Source: Centroberyx gerrardi
Lineage: Eukaryota; Chordata; Actinopteri; Beryciformes; Berycidae
DNA: 64,000 nt
Assembly: GCF_048128805.1 (NCBI RefSeq)
Contig: NC_136017.1
Span: forward strand, 6,192,307-6,256,306
Reading direction: 5' to 3'
Shown: positions 32,655-44,679 of the stretch, piece by piece
How positions within the stretch are numbered: the first letter of the stretch is position 1
Layout of the letters: every line of letters begins with the position of its first letter
Notes under the pieces: generated by a model
The model's input: only the letters and a program-made list of their open reading frames with translations
Told to the model about the DNA's origin: nothing
The model's database searches: none
Translations under genes and position numbers: made by a program

Positions 32655-34674
32655 AGTAGTAAAGATCTACAAGAATCACGCATGAAAAGGAAGGTTAAAA
32701 TACTATCACTTTACCCCTGAAATGTCCTTAATTTTGCCATCGCATAAACATTAATTATCCCTTAAAAATAACATAGCTTTAAAAAAGTAAGTTTAGTATC
32801 ATGGGTTTATAAAGGATTTACTCATGAGTTGATTCACAGACACACTAGTGATTAAGGGATTTTTCATGCCTTTTGTGCATGGTTTACAGGGTTATTAAGT
32901 GGAAATTAATGGAAAAGTTCCTGGCTCCCTGAATTTTTCATGATGATGTCAAGATTAAGGGGGTGTTTAAAGAGGTTTCGATGGGATTAATAACTCCCTT
33001 AATACATTTTAGGGGGATTTTTGCACGAATTAAGGGGTGAATGCATGTAAAGTAATGAAAATGTAAGGTTGTTTTAAGGGATTAGTGCTTCGTAGAGCTA
33101 TGCATGCAGATATTTAACGCAGTAAAGCAAACAGTTAAAGCGTATGTGTTTATTCCCCAAATTATACTTAATTTGAAAGCCACGGAAGCAGGCGCAATGC
33201 AGAAAAGAATCGATGGGTGAGTAATTGAGTGGTGGTAGGCAGCATGTGCTAAGGTGGAGAGTGTAGCTAATTGAATAAACCACTTTATCCGATGCTGCCC
33301 TTCCCTTGGCCTGGCTGAGTGAAGGTTAAAGAAATGGAGAGAGAGCATTCAGGCCCGTATCACCTCCCAGGGACCACCAGCAACACTGGATTTAATTTCC
33401 CGGGTAGTGAAATAAAGTGACACCCGAACCCCCCACCCTCCACCCTCCACCCTCAAGTTCATGCATCTGAGGTGAATTCTAATGCTTGGTTGTAGGTTTG
33501 GGCGGATGGGGAAGTCTGCAGGTGGAGGTGGGTGTAACAGAACGTTTGGAGAGTGCATGAGAAACACCATGTTGGAGGAGTGACGGCGAAATAAGATTGC
33601 AATTTATCTCTGTGTAACTTGCCCTCTACAGTATTATCACCTCTTTTTTTGTAGTAGGCTATACTTTGAACAACACCATATGGAAATGAGGCTTTTTCTT
33701 TGTTCTGTCAAGAAGGAAAAGGTCAAGAAACTCGTAACACTCCATGACATGTCTCTGTTGACGCAGATCGGAGTTTTAGTTGTACAAACATTTACTGAAG
33801 GCAGAGCTACTCTAGAGGCAGAAATAATCTCATTGGTTGAGTTAAACCGTAGTGGGCGGAGCCAAAGAACCACAGTTTTTCCAGCTAAGTAACATTAGAC
33901 TGAAGACCGGTGTAAAAGGAAAGGGATAAGAGAGAACTCAGCCTAACTGTTATGTGATGAAGCAGCATTCTTGCTTGTAAGTGAAAAAATGAAATGTAGC
34001 CGTTAAGTTATCAGCTAGTTAGCCTAGCTGACCTTCCAAGTTCAAACTAGCCAAACTAGCCGATAGCTATGTAAGGAAGTTAGCTAGCCTGCTGACCCTC
34101 CAAGATAATGAATGCCACGGTCATGAATTTCAAGTCACTAATAGCTGAGAAAATTCATTGTTTTATACACGAAACACAATAGCTTCTGTTTCCAAACAAT
34201 GCAATCAGTCCTGTTCAAATTCTTATAGAAATTAAAGGATCCTTCACAAAACGCTATATATCCATTTTGGGGAAAAAAAAAAAATATGATGATGATTATG
34301 GATTTAAATTACCTACAATCCTTTAAAAAGCAGCATTATTTGTTCTGATGTTGTGCTATCAATCATTTGAAAGAGTAGGTGCATTTTTTTTTTCAAATCG
34401 CACATTTCTCTTTGGAAAGAACCTCTAACTTTACCTTTAACTTTATGCTTAACTGCCCTTAAACTAAGTCTAAAGTTGACAAGTCCGAGTGTTTTTTTGT
34501 TTTTTTTGCAACATTTATTTACATCACATACCAGCAGAATACAATATTACTCTTCACAGAAGACCAATCAAAAAACTGTCATGAAAATTCATTGTGTGAT
34601 CCATCTCTGTCCAAAATTGTCAACTTTTTTATTCAAGATGAACATTCCAGAGCCGTAAAATAATGCTCTGGAAT

Positions 34675-34756
34675 AAGTCACTCTACAATATAATAATAGG
34701 TTACTCTACAATATAATAAGTCACTCTACAATATAATAAGTCATTTTGCAATATCC
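34675..34756. repeat. Short tandem repeat, unit about 22-25 bp
   Basis: Three to four copies of a unit containing GTCACTCTACAATATAATAA, the last one diverged (GTCATTTTGCAATATCC). Confidence 0.9.
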
Positions 34757-34771
34757 TTTTTAATAAGTCTC

Positions 34772-35431
34772 TTGGTTTGGTCTCTTGGCTTTTGGCTCTG
34801 CTTCGGACCATACAATCCCTTTGTGTGGCATCGTCTAGTATCCCTTACAGCACATTCATTAAATATAAAGATAATACTGGACATATCGAAAAAACAATCC
34901 AATGCAAGCATGAATAAAGAAAGAAACTTCATGAAAACACTAAATAGGCACTGCCCAATAAATCATTTAGAGAGAAATATGAGCCAGCAAATTTCACAAA
35001 ATACCCATCTGGACACTGAAATAAGATCCGTAGGTCAGATTGTTTTTTTAATTCCATTGGTGCAATTTATAAAATACAGTCGGTTTGGTCTACAGCATTG
35101 GCTACATGCGTTACTAGTTATGATTTGGGCATATGTTGAACTTTCTGAAGTAGAAAGAAGAAATGTATATACTTATACTTCAAGGGAAATATCTGTGGTG
35201 CCACCTGGAAGCAGCTATGAGAATTTATTTGTGCTCATAGCTTGTTCTTATACAGCATCTATCACTAACAGGTCGGCTACGCAATACTCATTTAATAATT
35301 CACTGTGCTGGGTGTTTATCTCTAAGAGGGCCCAAGGTCTCATTTACAAAGGAATAAATACATTTGGCATATTTGCAATTTGTTTTATTAATATTTCCAC
35401 TGAGTCACTCTTCGCTACTAAATCAATTTAA
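34772..35431 (+). other. 219-codon stop-free stretch, unknown (not called as a gene)
   Basis: The frame is open for 219 codons; it starts with TTG, and the first ATG at 34910 leaves 173 codons. The translation resembles no family I know. It has no domain motif, and the residue mix (many I, F, N, S, Y) is what AT-rich non-coding DNA would give. No splice sites or promoter point to a gene. It may be a chance frame within conserved non-coding DNA. Confidence 0.2.
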
Positions 35432-35714
35432 TCTTAGCATTAAGAACGAAGATAAATAAGCAATAACGCAAATAGACTTTGCGAAACCATTTCGGCGTCA
35501 TTTATGCTCCCTGCACTGAAATGTTTATTAATACTGTATGGCAGTGGAAAATATACTGAATGTGAAATACCACTGAAGATACTGCGCTGCAAGAGAGCTA
35601 ATATAAACTTCAGATTTAATACTTTGCCTGAATGAAAGTGCCCTCTACATCCTGACAGTGTGATGAAACTCAATTAAAAATAAAAGAAAGGGAAAGAAAA
35701 ACACTTACTGGAAG

Positions 35715-35744
<30 letters not shown>
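35715..35744. repeat. (AAC)n microsatellite
   Basis: About ten AAC/CAA units, followed by a poly-A tract at 35778-35800. Confidence 0.95.
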
Positions 35745-35746
<2 letters not shown>

Positions 35747-36968
35747 AATAACAGGTGCTGTATGAAACCATAAATCAAAAAAAAAAAAAAAAAAAAAAAA
35801 ATCTCCAATAATAAAAGCTTGAAGGTATTCTTTTCTACAGCGGCTTCTACCGGCGCTGCCCTTTTCCAGCGCATAATAACCAGAAAATAACGTCAAAGCG
35901 GGTTCTTCACAAAACGCTCCACTTCACAAAAAGCAAAGAAACGGAGAGATGTCTTTGTTGCGGGCTTGACGGTCCTTCTCTCCGGTAACAAGAGCAACAA
36001 ATGATTCAGAAAGCCCGGTATATACAGTATGTTCTCCCAGTTACTCATTCTCCAGTCATTCTCAGTTTTTTTTTTACGGGTGTGATATAGATCGGATTAA
36101 CGGTTTCTCACTCCGCCGAGAGGTTACGGGCCGAGTGTGACGCTCTCATATCTGCTCTCACGTCACATCATTGATTGGAAGCCTTGGCGAACCTACACCG
36201 GGAAAAAACACAGGGGCAGGATTTGCGTTCAGTCGTCAAAATAATTAAACCGGGTTGCTGTTTTTATTTGAATTTCTCCAGAATGTGTGTATGTGCGCTG
36301 CCCAGCCATGTTTGGAGCGGTTTATTCGAACTCTTGGAGCGTTTACTTCTTTAGTTCAGTTTGTTTTTGCCCGGTGAGAATGATGCCATTTGAACTCGGG
36401 CGGCACCGAAATGGCGCCGAGTCGCCTCTGTCCTCTTCCAAGTGAACTGCAGAGCGGTTTGTTAGGAGCGAGAACGTATATGTGAACCAACTAGAGGAAA
36501 CGACTCCAAAACACAAGGGTTTATGGGTAGAAGGAGATGGACGTTGACATCTAATAGCCAGCAGTTCCTCATGCTTGGAAAGCCTATAGCAGAACAAAGT
36601 GAAGCGAGGGCAAACTGCAGTCTGGACTCATGTTCAGCTGTTTCTTCATGTTTTCTTAACTGGTTTGAACAGCAGAGAAGGGAAATTACAGCAAAGAGCG
36701 CAGACAAGTTCCATCAAGTTCAGCTAAAGTTACGGGGACTGGGATTTGATTTGACTCCGCCCCCCGCTGCCAAAATCTCTAACCTGGCAAGATGTCAGGT
36801 GACCAAAACTCTCTCCAATAAACAAGCGACTTCTGAGTCCATGTGACTTTTGTTTACAAGCCCTGATTCTGTTCTAATTAGGCAGCGTGAACCTAAATGA
36901 ACCGAATAGAAAAACGTAACAAAAGTCAGCTTTTCCTCTACGGTTCGGACAAAAGAAAGCCAACTGGT

Positions 36969-37225
36969 CTACGTCAGGGGCAGGACCGTCATGGGGCCCA
37001 GCGCAGGCAGCAGGAGGGCCAGGAGGAAGAGGGGCGACCGGTTCAGCCGCTGGCTCGGCGGCGCCGCCGAGGGGACGGGACGCTTCCTCTTGGGCCCGTT
37101 GCAGAGCGGGGTGTTGCAGCAGGTGATGCACACCGAGTTGAGCCGCCCCGTGCAGAACTGCTGGTAGCCAGAGGAGGCGATGAGGCAAGCCCCCGAGGAG
37201 GCGCAGGACTTGCGGTAGTGTATTC
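36969..37225 (-). CDS. lypd1: lypd1 coding exon 3 (residues 62-146 and stop)
   Basis: Acceptor CCGCAG|. It encodes the rest of the Ly6 domain, CCNTPLCNG and the GPI-signal tail, with TAG at 36971-36969. The exon is strikingly GC-rich compared with its surroundings. Confidence 0.94.
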
Positions 37226-40200
37226 CTGCGGAGAAACAGACAGACAGAGGTGGGACCAGACCGGAGCAGGATCCAGAGTCTTATGCTGTCACTGCAAAAA
37301 CTGACAAATGTGTTCAGTTATTTTATCCAGACTTATCAAGCTTATTTTAGGATTTTTTTTGTGTGAAATCATCTTGCTGCACTGACAGATAATTTTACCA
37401 GTTTCAACAAATTTGACTTTTTTTCAGGAGAATGTTGAATTAGCCTACTTAACTTTCTTTACTTTTACTTGGTAAAAGTGAAATTGTCTTGGAGAAAGTT
37501 TCTTGTTTCCAGATGTTCTTCATTGTTTTATGTATGTGATTTCTTGACAGAAGTCATATTGACATGTCTCAAGTGAAATTTATTGAAACCAGCAAGATTA
37601 TCTGCGTAGTGAGATAATTTGACCAAAAATATCAAGAAATAAGCTTGATAGGTTAAGTTAAAATCACTTCACAACTTTACATTTTTTGCAGATCGGAGGG
37701 ATTTTTTTCCTGAATTTTAAAGAGAGTAGGGTTTGCCAATATGATGAGGTTTGTTCGATTATATAATTATTGTGGAATTGCTCAATACTGCACTGCCTGA
37801 CTATGGGGAGCCCTTAAACTGAATTGATTCTAATGCATCTGTATCTCATTAGGATCATTAGGAGAGAAAGAACTAGGGACTCATTTATCCTACACTGTAA
37901 TTACATTGCTTAATTTGTACATGAAATGATGTAGCATCCTATATCTTATACATTTTGCAACCCTGCATCTTTTTATTGCACTATATAGAGCTATCGACTC
38001 CCTGTCTGGTCTTATCAAGTTTGTTCATGTTATTGTGAATTGTATACCTGTATAAGAACCTCATATTTTGCAATGTTGCATCTTTTTACTGCTCTGTAGG
38101 GCTGCTGACTCCCCGTCTGGTCTCATCAGCTGAGGTTTGCCGGTGCGCTATATGTTAGTGTGATTTGTTATGTAATCTTATGCACTTTTGATGTTACAGT
38201 AGGTGTTTTATCATTTACCTGGTGTTTTTATTGTATTATTTATCATGGGTTTTTTTGTGTATTTTTGTTGTAAAACCCTGTCTGCAAATGAAATCTCCCT
38301 TACAGGACAATTAAAAAGTTTTGGATTGAGCAGATCAATCAGTCAATCAATTCAGCTAAATTCAATTCAATCTCTGCCTGCAGTTATCGGGGGAACGTCT
38401 CTTATTGATGTAAGAGAAGACGATGTGTGTACAACTGAACATTTTCTCCATGATATCCGTTGTGTCCTTGGTGTACAGGAGCACACATGGCTACACACAC
38501 AAAGCATCAGTATTCAGACCGTCCGGTACTTCTGTGCCTGGCGTAGCAAAGCAGTAAATCAATGTCTCCACTGTTGCTGTGCAGGTGGGGGTTCGGCGTC
38601 TTGCTCAAGGACACTTCGACAGGACACAAAGCCGCTTGGCGTGTACATGTGCTGCGCGGAATGAACCCGCGACCTTCCAATTACACGACAGTTTATCTAT
38701 CCACGAGGCCACCTGCTGCCCACCGACCTTCGCAAAAACACATACTGTGTAGCGTAGTCACCTTGGCAAAGCGCAATCCTTGACCACAAAGCCGTTTTCC
38801 TCCCTTCGGCGCCGAGGTAAATGCTCCTTGAATGTAGCGTTTTTATTTTCCGTACGCCTACACACGAACCGGCTCTAAAGCTGTGTCAGTGGAAAGCGGA
38901 GGGAAGCCGCACGTCTCTCCCGTCTTGATGAATGAGCAGAAGCGGCGCGGCGAGATAAAGCGCTGCCGGGGCTCTGGAAGGACACGACGACGACGGCGTA
39001 AGACAGAGACGACTTTGTTCTGATTCATGCTCATATACTGTATGTTCATTATCAAAAAATATATATATATATGCATCGCAAGGCCTTACATTTGCTTGTG
39101 TCAAGGGAGAGGAAAACTGAAATATAGGTTTCTCCCAGTTTGATGCTCCGTCTTCAAGTGTAATTCCTGTAATACTCGTTCTTCGCAGTTGAGCAAAGCC
39201 GCAAAATAACAGATAACAATGTCTATTACAGCGAAATCACAGCGGATCATTTTGACCTATTCAGCCCGTACTGCTAGGTCAGCCTGCGCTGCTAGAAATA
39301 TTAGGATTTGGGAGGAGAAGTGGATGGTGAAACACATTCTTTTGGGTCTGCCACCTGGTCCTTTGACACAAACAGTCTGTGGACTCTCTTTCATGTTCTC
39401 TGCAGCGATAGTGCCACTATTGAAGAGTCGGGCTGTTGTTGTGATTGAAGCATCATTTTCTGTCTGATTTTTGGTCTTTTCATTGTCGAGAGAGAAAATG
39501 TCAACAGGTGCGAACACTGCAGCTCATTCGATTTGTCGCTTATGTAGACTGCGTGGGCAGGACTTGAACAAGAAGAAGTGGCACTTTCACGACGTGTAAA
39601 AAGGTATTTTTAAAAGTATTACAGACGACCTGCTCGGCTTTCAAAACGAGGCCAAGCCGGCATGTGCATGTGTTGCATGTGTTGCACCGGTCCTGACGGG
39701 TTGGGAAGACTTGATGACATCAATCCAGGAGGCTGCCATCTTTATACATCTGTGGCCTCAATTATAAATCTTCACTGACTCTATCCTGGATTCCATCATA
39801 TGATCATTTCAAAGAATATGACAAAAAAAAAAAAGCTGTACCCCAGGCAATGCTAGAAATTCGTTTTTGTGTTTCATATGTTACAGAAAAGCAAGTTAAA
39901 GTAATAATCTGCAACATTTTCATGTAAATAAATTGACATTTTGCCACTCTTTATCGCTGATTAATATAACACAATAGTGATTCAATCTATACCCAATTCA
40001 TGAAAGCCACCTACAGAAACTCAAACTTCATCAACAGAAAATCCAAGCTCCGCCCACACTGTTTGATTGACAGGTGATCTGTGGGAAGTGCAGTGCAGAA
40101 ACACCACGGCAACGAGCGCTTAGCAACAAAGATGTCGCAAAAACAAGGAACTCAAGGATTACCACTTTCATGTATTCTGGTGAATTTGGCATCAAGTTCA

Positions 40201-41105
40201 ATTTGGTTGTGCGTACAAAAATTGTGGGTAAGGAACTTTTAAGATGAATGAAACCAGTTCATGTATTCTTTAAAATAGTGCATTGACGTATTGTATTGAG
40301 TGTATTGATTATCAATTGTAATGTGCAGTATGTATTATCCTTTGCCTTCCATTGTGCCTGCATACCATCCTTCAGACTCTTGAGTAGAAAACGACGACTG
40401 AACCGAGGAAACAGGGTGTTGCTGATTATGTGTGTGCTGCACATGCTTGCTGGTGCGGGAGCTGTGCATCGATGTGGTAAAACAGCGGTTCTCAATGTGG
40501 GGTCCGGGGACCACCAGGGGGTCCTTGCAGGGGTCTCCAGAAAATTGATGAATTGTTAAACTTCACCATTATTTAATTTACAAGAAGTTAACACAATTAA
40601 AGAATGTCGAAGAATGATTTTTTTGATCATAGTTTCTCTGTTATCTCTCTACCTACAATACAGATAGTCATGGAATTCTGGACAAAATCAAATCTAACAG
40701 TAAAAATATTCTCAGATTTGGGTCCGAGAGACAAAATCTCATCAAATGGGGGTCCGTGGCTCTAATGTGGACTAAATTAGGGGTCCTTGATATGAAAACG
40801 GTTGAGAATCACTGTGGTGAAACAGGGCAGGAGAGATCCACGCCGCAGCGAAGCCGCCTCCGCCCTTACCATCGGGTTTGACCAGCACCTCCTTCTGGCA
40901 CATGTCCTGAACGTTGACGGTGCAGTTGACGATGTACTCCGGCGTGGAGCAGTCGTTGTGCTTCACCTCCTCGCACTGGTAGCACTGGATCTGAAGGGCA
41001 TCTCCTGCAAAACACAGTCACATACATTACTGGCTTTATGGACAATTAAGGATGATTCATACTGCAGACTGGGAGACACGATTCTTGTTTTCCTATGGAG
41101 TTCTC

Positions 41106-41145
<40 letters not shown>

Positions 41146-44100
41146 CAAAACATCTATCAAGCAATTAATCAATCAATCAATCCATCACATGATATGAGAA
41201 AAGCATTTGGTTTAAAGCTACGTGTATTTTTGCTGTTTGTGAAATACGTGAAACAGTCTCACTAAATTTCATTTCAAACTCTGAAACGCATTACGTTTCT
41301 CCACCATGACGGGATTATGCGACAATAGCATGAATTTAGCTAACGGTTACGTTTAGCGAGTAAAACAGCTTTGGTTGAGGTTGGGAGGATTAAGGTTTTT
41401 CGTCACGGTTAAATGAGGAAAGATTTCGCTGAAAATGAAAACTTGCACCCGCAGTAGAAAATGTGTTCGCCTCAGTTGGCCACACCCTCACTTTCCACTG
41501 CGCTATTTCAATGTCAAACTGCTGCCTGTTTCTAGTCGTGTTTCTAGAATTTCACAAAAGTCCATGAGTCACTCTGACAGTTTTTCATGTTTTTTCTAGA
41601 ACAAAGCAACCGAGGCTTTTTCAGCTTTAGCGTTTTTTCGAGAGAGCCTTTAATGGCCCCAAAACATCTTCAAGACCACTGTTCCAGAAAAGTATAACGT
41701 AGCACAGTGTCATCTTCTCTATCTTCTAAACAATATGTGGCGTGACATTACGCCCGCTGCAGAAGGTCAGTGCTGAGGCTGCCGTACAGCCTGCGATGAC
41801 GCTACCTGCTTCACAAGCACATTGGCTAATCAAGCGGCCCATCGCCCGAGTCTAATCTTTGATGTTTTCCGCCTCGCTTTCAGTTGCCTGCGCTGGTTCT
41901 CTCATTAGTGTCAACAGGGGGGTTACAGATTCACATGCTGAGGTGAGACTAAAAAAGCCGTAAAAAAACCAGGAAAAACACATGAGCAAAGCACTGACTT
42001 GTAGATTCCCATTCAACCCACTGATTTTTTGATTGCTGGTGAAACAAAGTGTGTATTTTTGTTTGCCTACGATGTCGACATTTATATCTTTGGCTGTCTT
42101 CACCATCAATAGACAGTAAAATGGTAACTTTATAATACCAACAAGCATGAAGAGAGACTTGGTGCATCCCGGATGATGCCCCATGTGTATTCATGTCCTT
42201 TGGGGTAGTAAAACTGTAAACAGCGCTGTAATGCACAGCGCCTCGCCCAGCTTTGGAAAATCTCCTCTGATGCTGTTAAATCTCTCCGGATGATCATTTC
42301 TTTTTCCCCAAAAGCTAATCAAGAGCCTGAGCGCTCCAGTAGAGAGAGCAATGCATCTTCAAAAAATTCAGCTGTCAGATCTAAAATGGATAAATTATCA
42401 AAGTTGAGTCAATATTAAAGCTATCGGTGTTGTTGAAAATAAGTGACATCTCGCCGGTATTCAAAATGACAATGTTAAAACAGACCGGCAGAGTTTTCAT
42501 TGAATGGAAATCAGGTGAGCTAAAGGCTTGGCTTTGTGAATAATATCCTTACTGTGCGTTGTTGACATGAGAATTGATTTCAATGGACACTCACTGCATT
42601 GAAGGAAAGTATAAGTAAGCATATAGCTTGATGCAGAGTAACCATATTGCCTCTCTGAATGGTGAGCAGTGTTTTTTTCCACAGAGAAGTGAAAAGTAGA
42701 ATACAATAATCCATACAACCTTGGTTCACAAATCTGTTTTTGTTGCTAATTATATGAGTCAGTATTGATTGACACATTAGATTGCTTTAACTGCTGTGCC
42801 TGCCGGGTTCAATTAGTATTTCTCATAGACATCATCATCATCCCCAGCATCACACAGACACAGTTAAACCACAAACTCCACAAGTCCCACAAACATCTCC
42901 TGCCTTTTCTTCCCTAAATATTCCACACAAGCCATCCGTTCCCAGTGACGGATATTACTGGTGTAATTATTGAAATGGCACCAATCATTAATCTCAACTT
43001 CGATAGCCCCATCAAACACAGGCTCAACTGATAAAGGTCCAAAACAACATCACAACCCAAGCCTAATTACTTTAAACCCAGCAAATGCGTGAAACCCCCA
43101 TCCATCAACTGAATGGCGTCTTGTGGAAAAGAAAGAAAGAAAAAAGCTCTTTCTTATTTTTTGGGAGTATTTGTCATACTGAAAAGCATCACCTAGTGCT
43201 TGGGGATAGGTTATCAGTTTTAGGAAATCATTCAAAATCTATTTGTTTGTCCCACAACAGTGGGTAACAAAAAAATCATAGAAAACAAATTACTTTCTGC
43301 ATCCAAGGGACATTGCAATTGCAAAAACCAACATCTTCTACTCTCAATCCCACTGTAATCCCATAGCACCCATATAAAATTCCAAACATATATAATATCT
43401 TTGTAAAAAGAGAAACAGATAAGAATACCAGTGCAGAAAGCACTGCATTAGTCTGATCCTTACATGGATATCAATGTAAAGAAACCTTCTATATGTATAA
43501 CCATTAGGCATCCTATTAAAAAGAGGGGGAAGAGCAAAATGGTACAAGGCAGCAGCATCTTCACCTTCTACTTGAATACTGTGGTTTACTGGCAATAAAA
43601 GCCCTTTCTCGAAGTAAATACACCCACCGAGAGAAATGGACAGCTGTTGGACAATTGACGGACACCGCTGTCAGGATTTAACACTTTAAAGCTTTTTACT
43701 GACATAGTCTGCGTCTTGCACGGAATGCCCAAATAGCGCAGAGGAATCCTTCAGCGCACCTCTCCGCGCCAAACCGCCGTCAGAGCGCAAAACCTAAATC
43801 CTCCAGCTGACCACTGAGGCTATTTTCCGATTTTTCTTTCCCAAAAGTATGTGAGGTAATCCAAAAACATATGAGAAGGGTCAAGATTTGAAAGATTTAG
43901 CAAACTGCAAGACGCAGAAAACAGATATGGTCATATGTAAGGCAATAGAGTCTGACATGTAGATTTCGAAATAATAAGTAAATATATTTAGGAGCAATAA
44001 GATGCGTTTATATCTCTGTACCATATATGCAAATACATGCATGTGGCACAAATGCAAGTGGATTTTTTTGTAATATTGACATGCATTCCCTATATTGCGC

Positions 44101-44345
44101 GTAAATGTGGATACAAAGATACAAGATTTTTTTTATATATGCGGTTTAAAGGTTTGTCAGTAACATATATGATGTTAAAATGTATGCAAATATGCCTACA
44201 GTTTGTGTTGTATACGGGCTTGGGAAGATGCGCTCCAACCTGTGCCATCATTCTAGTGGAAACGACGGGGTTGCGGTCTCTCCAAGTTGAACCTACCTGC
44301 GTCGAGAAGGACTCCAAATAAAGTCGCAAAAACGAGAAGACGCAT
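36969..44345 (-). CDS. lypd1: Ly6/PLAUR domain-containing protein 1 (LYPD1/Lynx2), 3 coding exons, complete
   Basis: Exons 44345-44297, 41004-40870 and 37225-36969 join in frame to 146 aa. A signal peptide (MRLLVFATLFGVLLDA) is followed by a likely cut after GDA, then a three-finger Ly6 domain from LQIQCYQCEE with 12 cysteines. It ends in the family hallmark CCNTPLCNG (residues 97-105), and an N-glycosylation sequon lies at N43. After a basic linker, a hydrophobic tail (PLFLLALLLPALGP) fits GPI anchoring near N104/G105. The blocks IVNCTVNVQDMCQKEV and YRKSCAS match human LYPD1 as I remember it. LYPD1 sits on the neuronal surface and damps nicotinic acetylcholine receptors. The ATG has A at -3. 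Introns are 3.3 and 3.6 kb, both phase 1. Confidence 0.94.
38577..38722 (-). mobile_element. tRNA-derived SINE fragment
   Basis: Read on the minus strand, GGTGGCCTCGTGGATAG resembles a pol III A box and GGTCGCGGGTTC a B box. A tail containing GTCCTTGAGCAAGAC follows. Related, more decayed pieces lie at 57070-57196 and 57565-57684, with a tail-only piece at 51305-51365. It does not fold as a functional tRNA. Confidence 0.65.
39057..39071. repeat. (TA)n
   Basis: A short AT dinucleotide run. Confidence 0.8.
40483..40814. mobile_element. hAT-type MITE (CAGTGGTTCTCAA family) in lypd1 intron 2
   Basis: The ends read CAGCGGTTCTCAATG and, in reverse complement, CAGTGATTCTCAACCG, 332 bp apart. The flanks TGGTAAAA (40475-40482) and TGGTGAAA (40815-40822) are an 8-bp duplication with one change. 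The same element lies in inverted orientation at 59122-59452. Confidence 0.9.
40870..41004 (-). CDS. lypd1: lypd1 coding exon 2 (residues 17-62)
   Basis: Acceptor TGCAG| and donor |GTAAGG. It encodes the first two fingers of the Ly6 fold and the glycosylation sequon. Confidence 0.95.
41005..44296. other. lypd1 intron 1
   Basis: Apart from the GATA array, it is mostly unique-looking sequence. The parts around 42.4-43.05 kb and 43.6-43.85 kb are non-repetitive with TAATTA-type words, candidates for conserved regulatory DNA. No exon is seen. Confidence 0.5.
41106..41144. repeat. (GATA)n microsatellite in lypd1 intron 1
   Basis: About nine tandem TAGA units. Confidence 0.95.
44297..44345 (-). 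CDS. lypd1: lypd1 coding exon 1 (signal peptide, residues 1-17)
   Basis: ATG at 44345, then a hydrophobic leader, donor |GTAGGT, phase 1. Confidence 0.85.
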
Positions 44346-44679
44346 TCTCTCCCAGATGAGGCTCGGAGGGGAACCATCAGACCCGATGAACTTGTTCAGA
44401 GGCAGCTAAACCACCGCGGAGGAGGAGGGTGAGGAAACCCGGACACAGATCCGCTCATTCTCCGGCTGGGTGAGGTGAGGTGAAGGCAAAAAGCTCCGCA
44501 AAACTGAGAGTCTCGTCCTCCGCGCAACTGGAGACAAACCCGGAGCGCAGAAATCATAAAGCGCACCACGTGATGAAATCTCGCAGTTGGGATTTCATAC
44601 ATCAGTCACTAGTTTGTCTTCTTGCCCTGACGAAAGAAACCACTGTAATACTCCAATAATATTCTTATGTGGGCTGGCA

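Larger units (their letters stand above)
25341..36968. other. Gene-free interval between actr3 and lypd1
   Basis: About 11.6 kb without a recognisable exon. It holds poly-A (26862-26881), poly-C (27277-27298), an AATAG array, two fold-back TTAA-flanked elements, CA/GT arrays, a possible hAT-like element, a small tandem repeat near 34.7 kb, and an AT-rich non-repetitive stretch at 34.77-35.67 kb. The right end must include the lypd1 3' UTR. Confidence 0.6.
37226..40869. other. lypd1 intron 2
   Basis: It holds a dispersed repeat near 37.3-37.65 kb that recurs near 28.56-28.8 kb (AGATAATTT, CTTGTTTCCA-type words), an inverted tRNA-derived SINE, a (TA)n stretch at 39057-39071 and a hAT MITE. A stretch near 40020-40120 is an inverted match of 9312-9420. 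No other exon is seen. Confidence 0.6.

Noticed and set aside
36897-37304. Plus-strand frame of 135 codons
   Set aside because: Antisense to lypd1 exon 3; it does not resemble GPR39 or another protein.
38203-38664. 153-codon plus frame
   Set aside because: Runs through intronic repeat and a tRNA-derived SINE; no homology recognised.
38660-38722. tRNA gene
   Set aside because: A- and B-box-like words are present, but the arms do not pair into a cloverleaf and related decayed copies exist; better read as a SINE.
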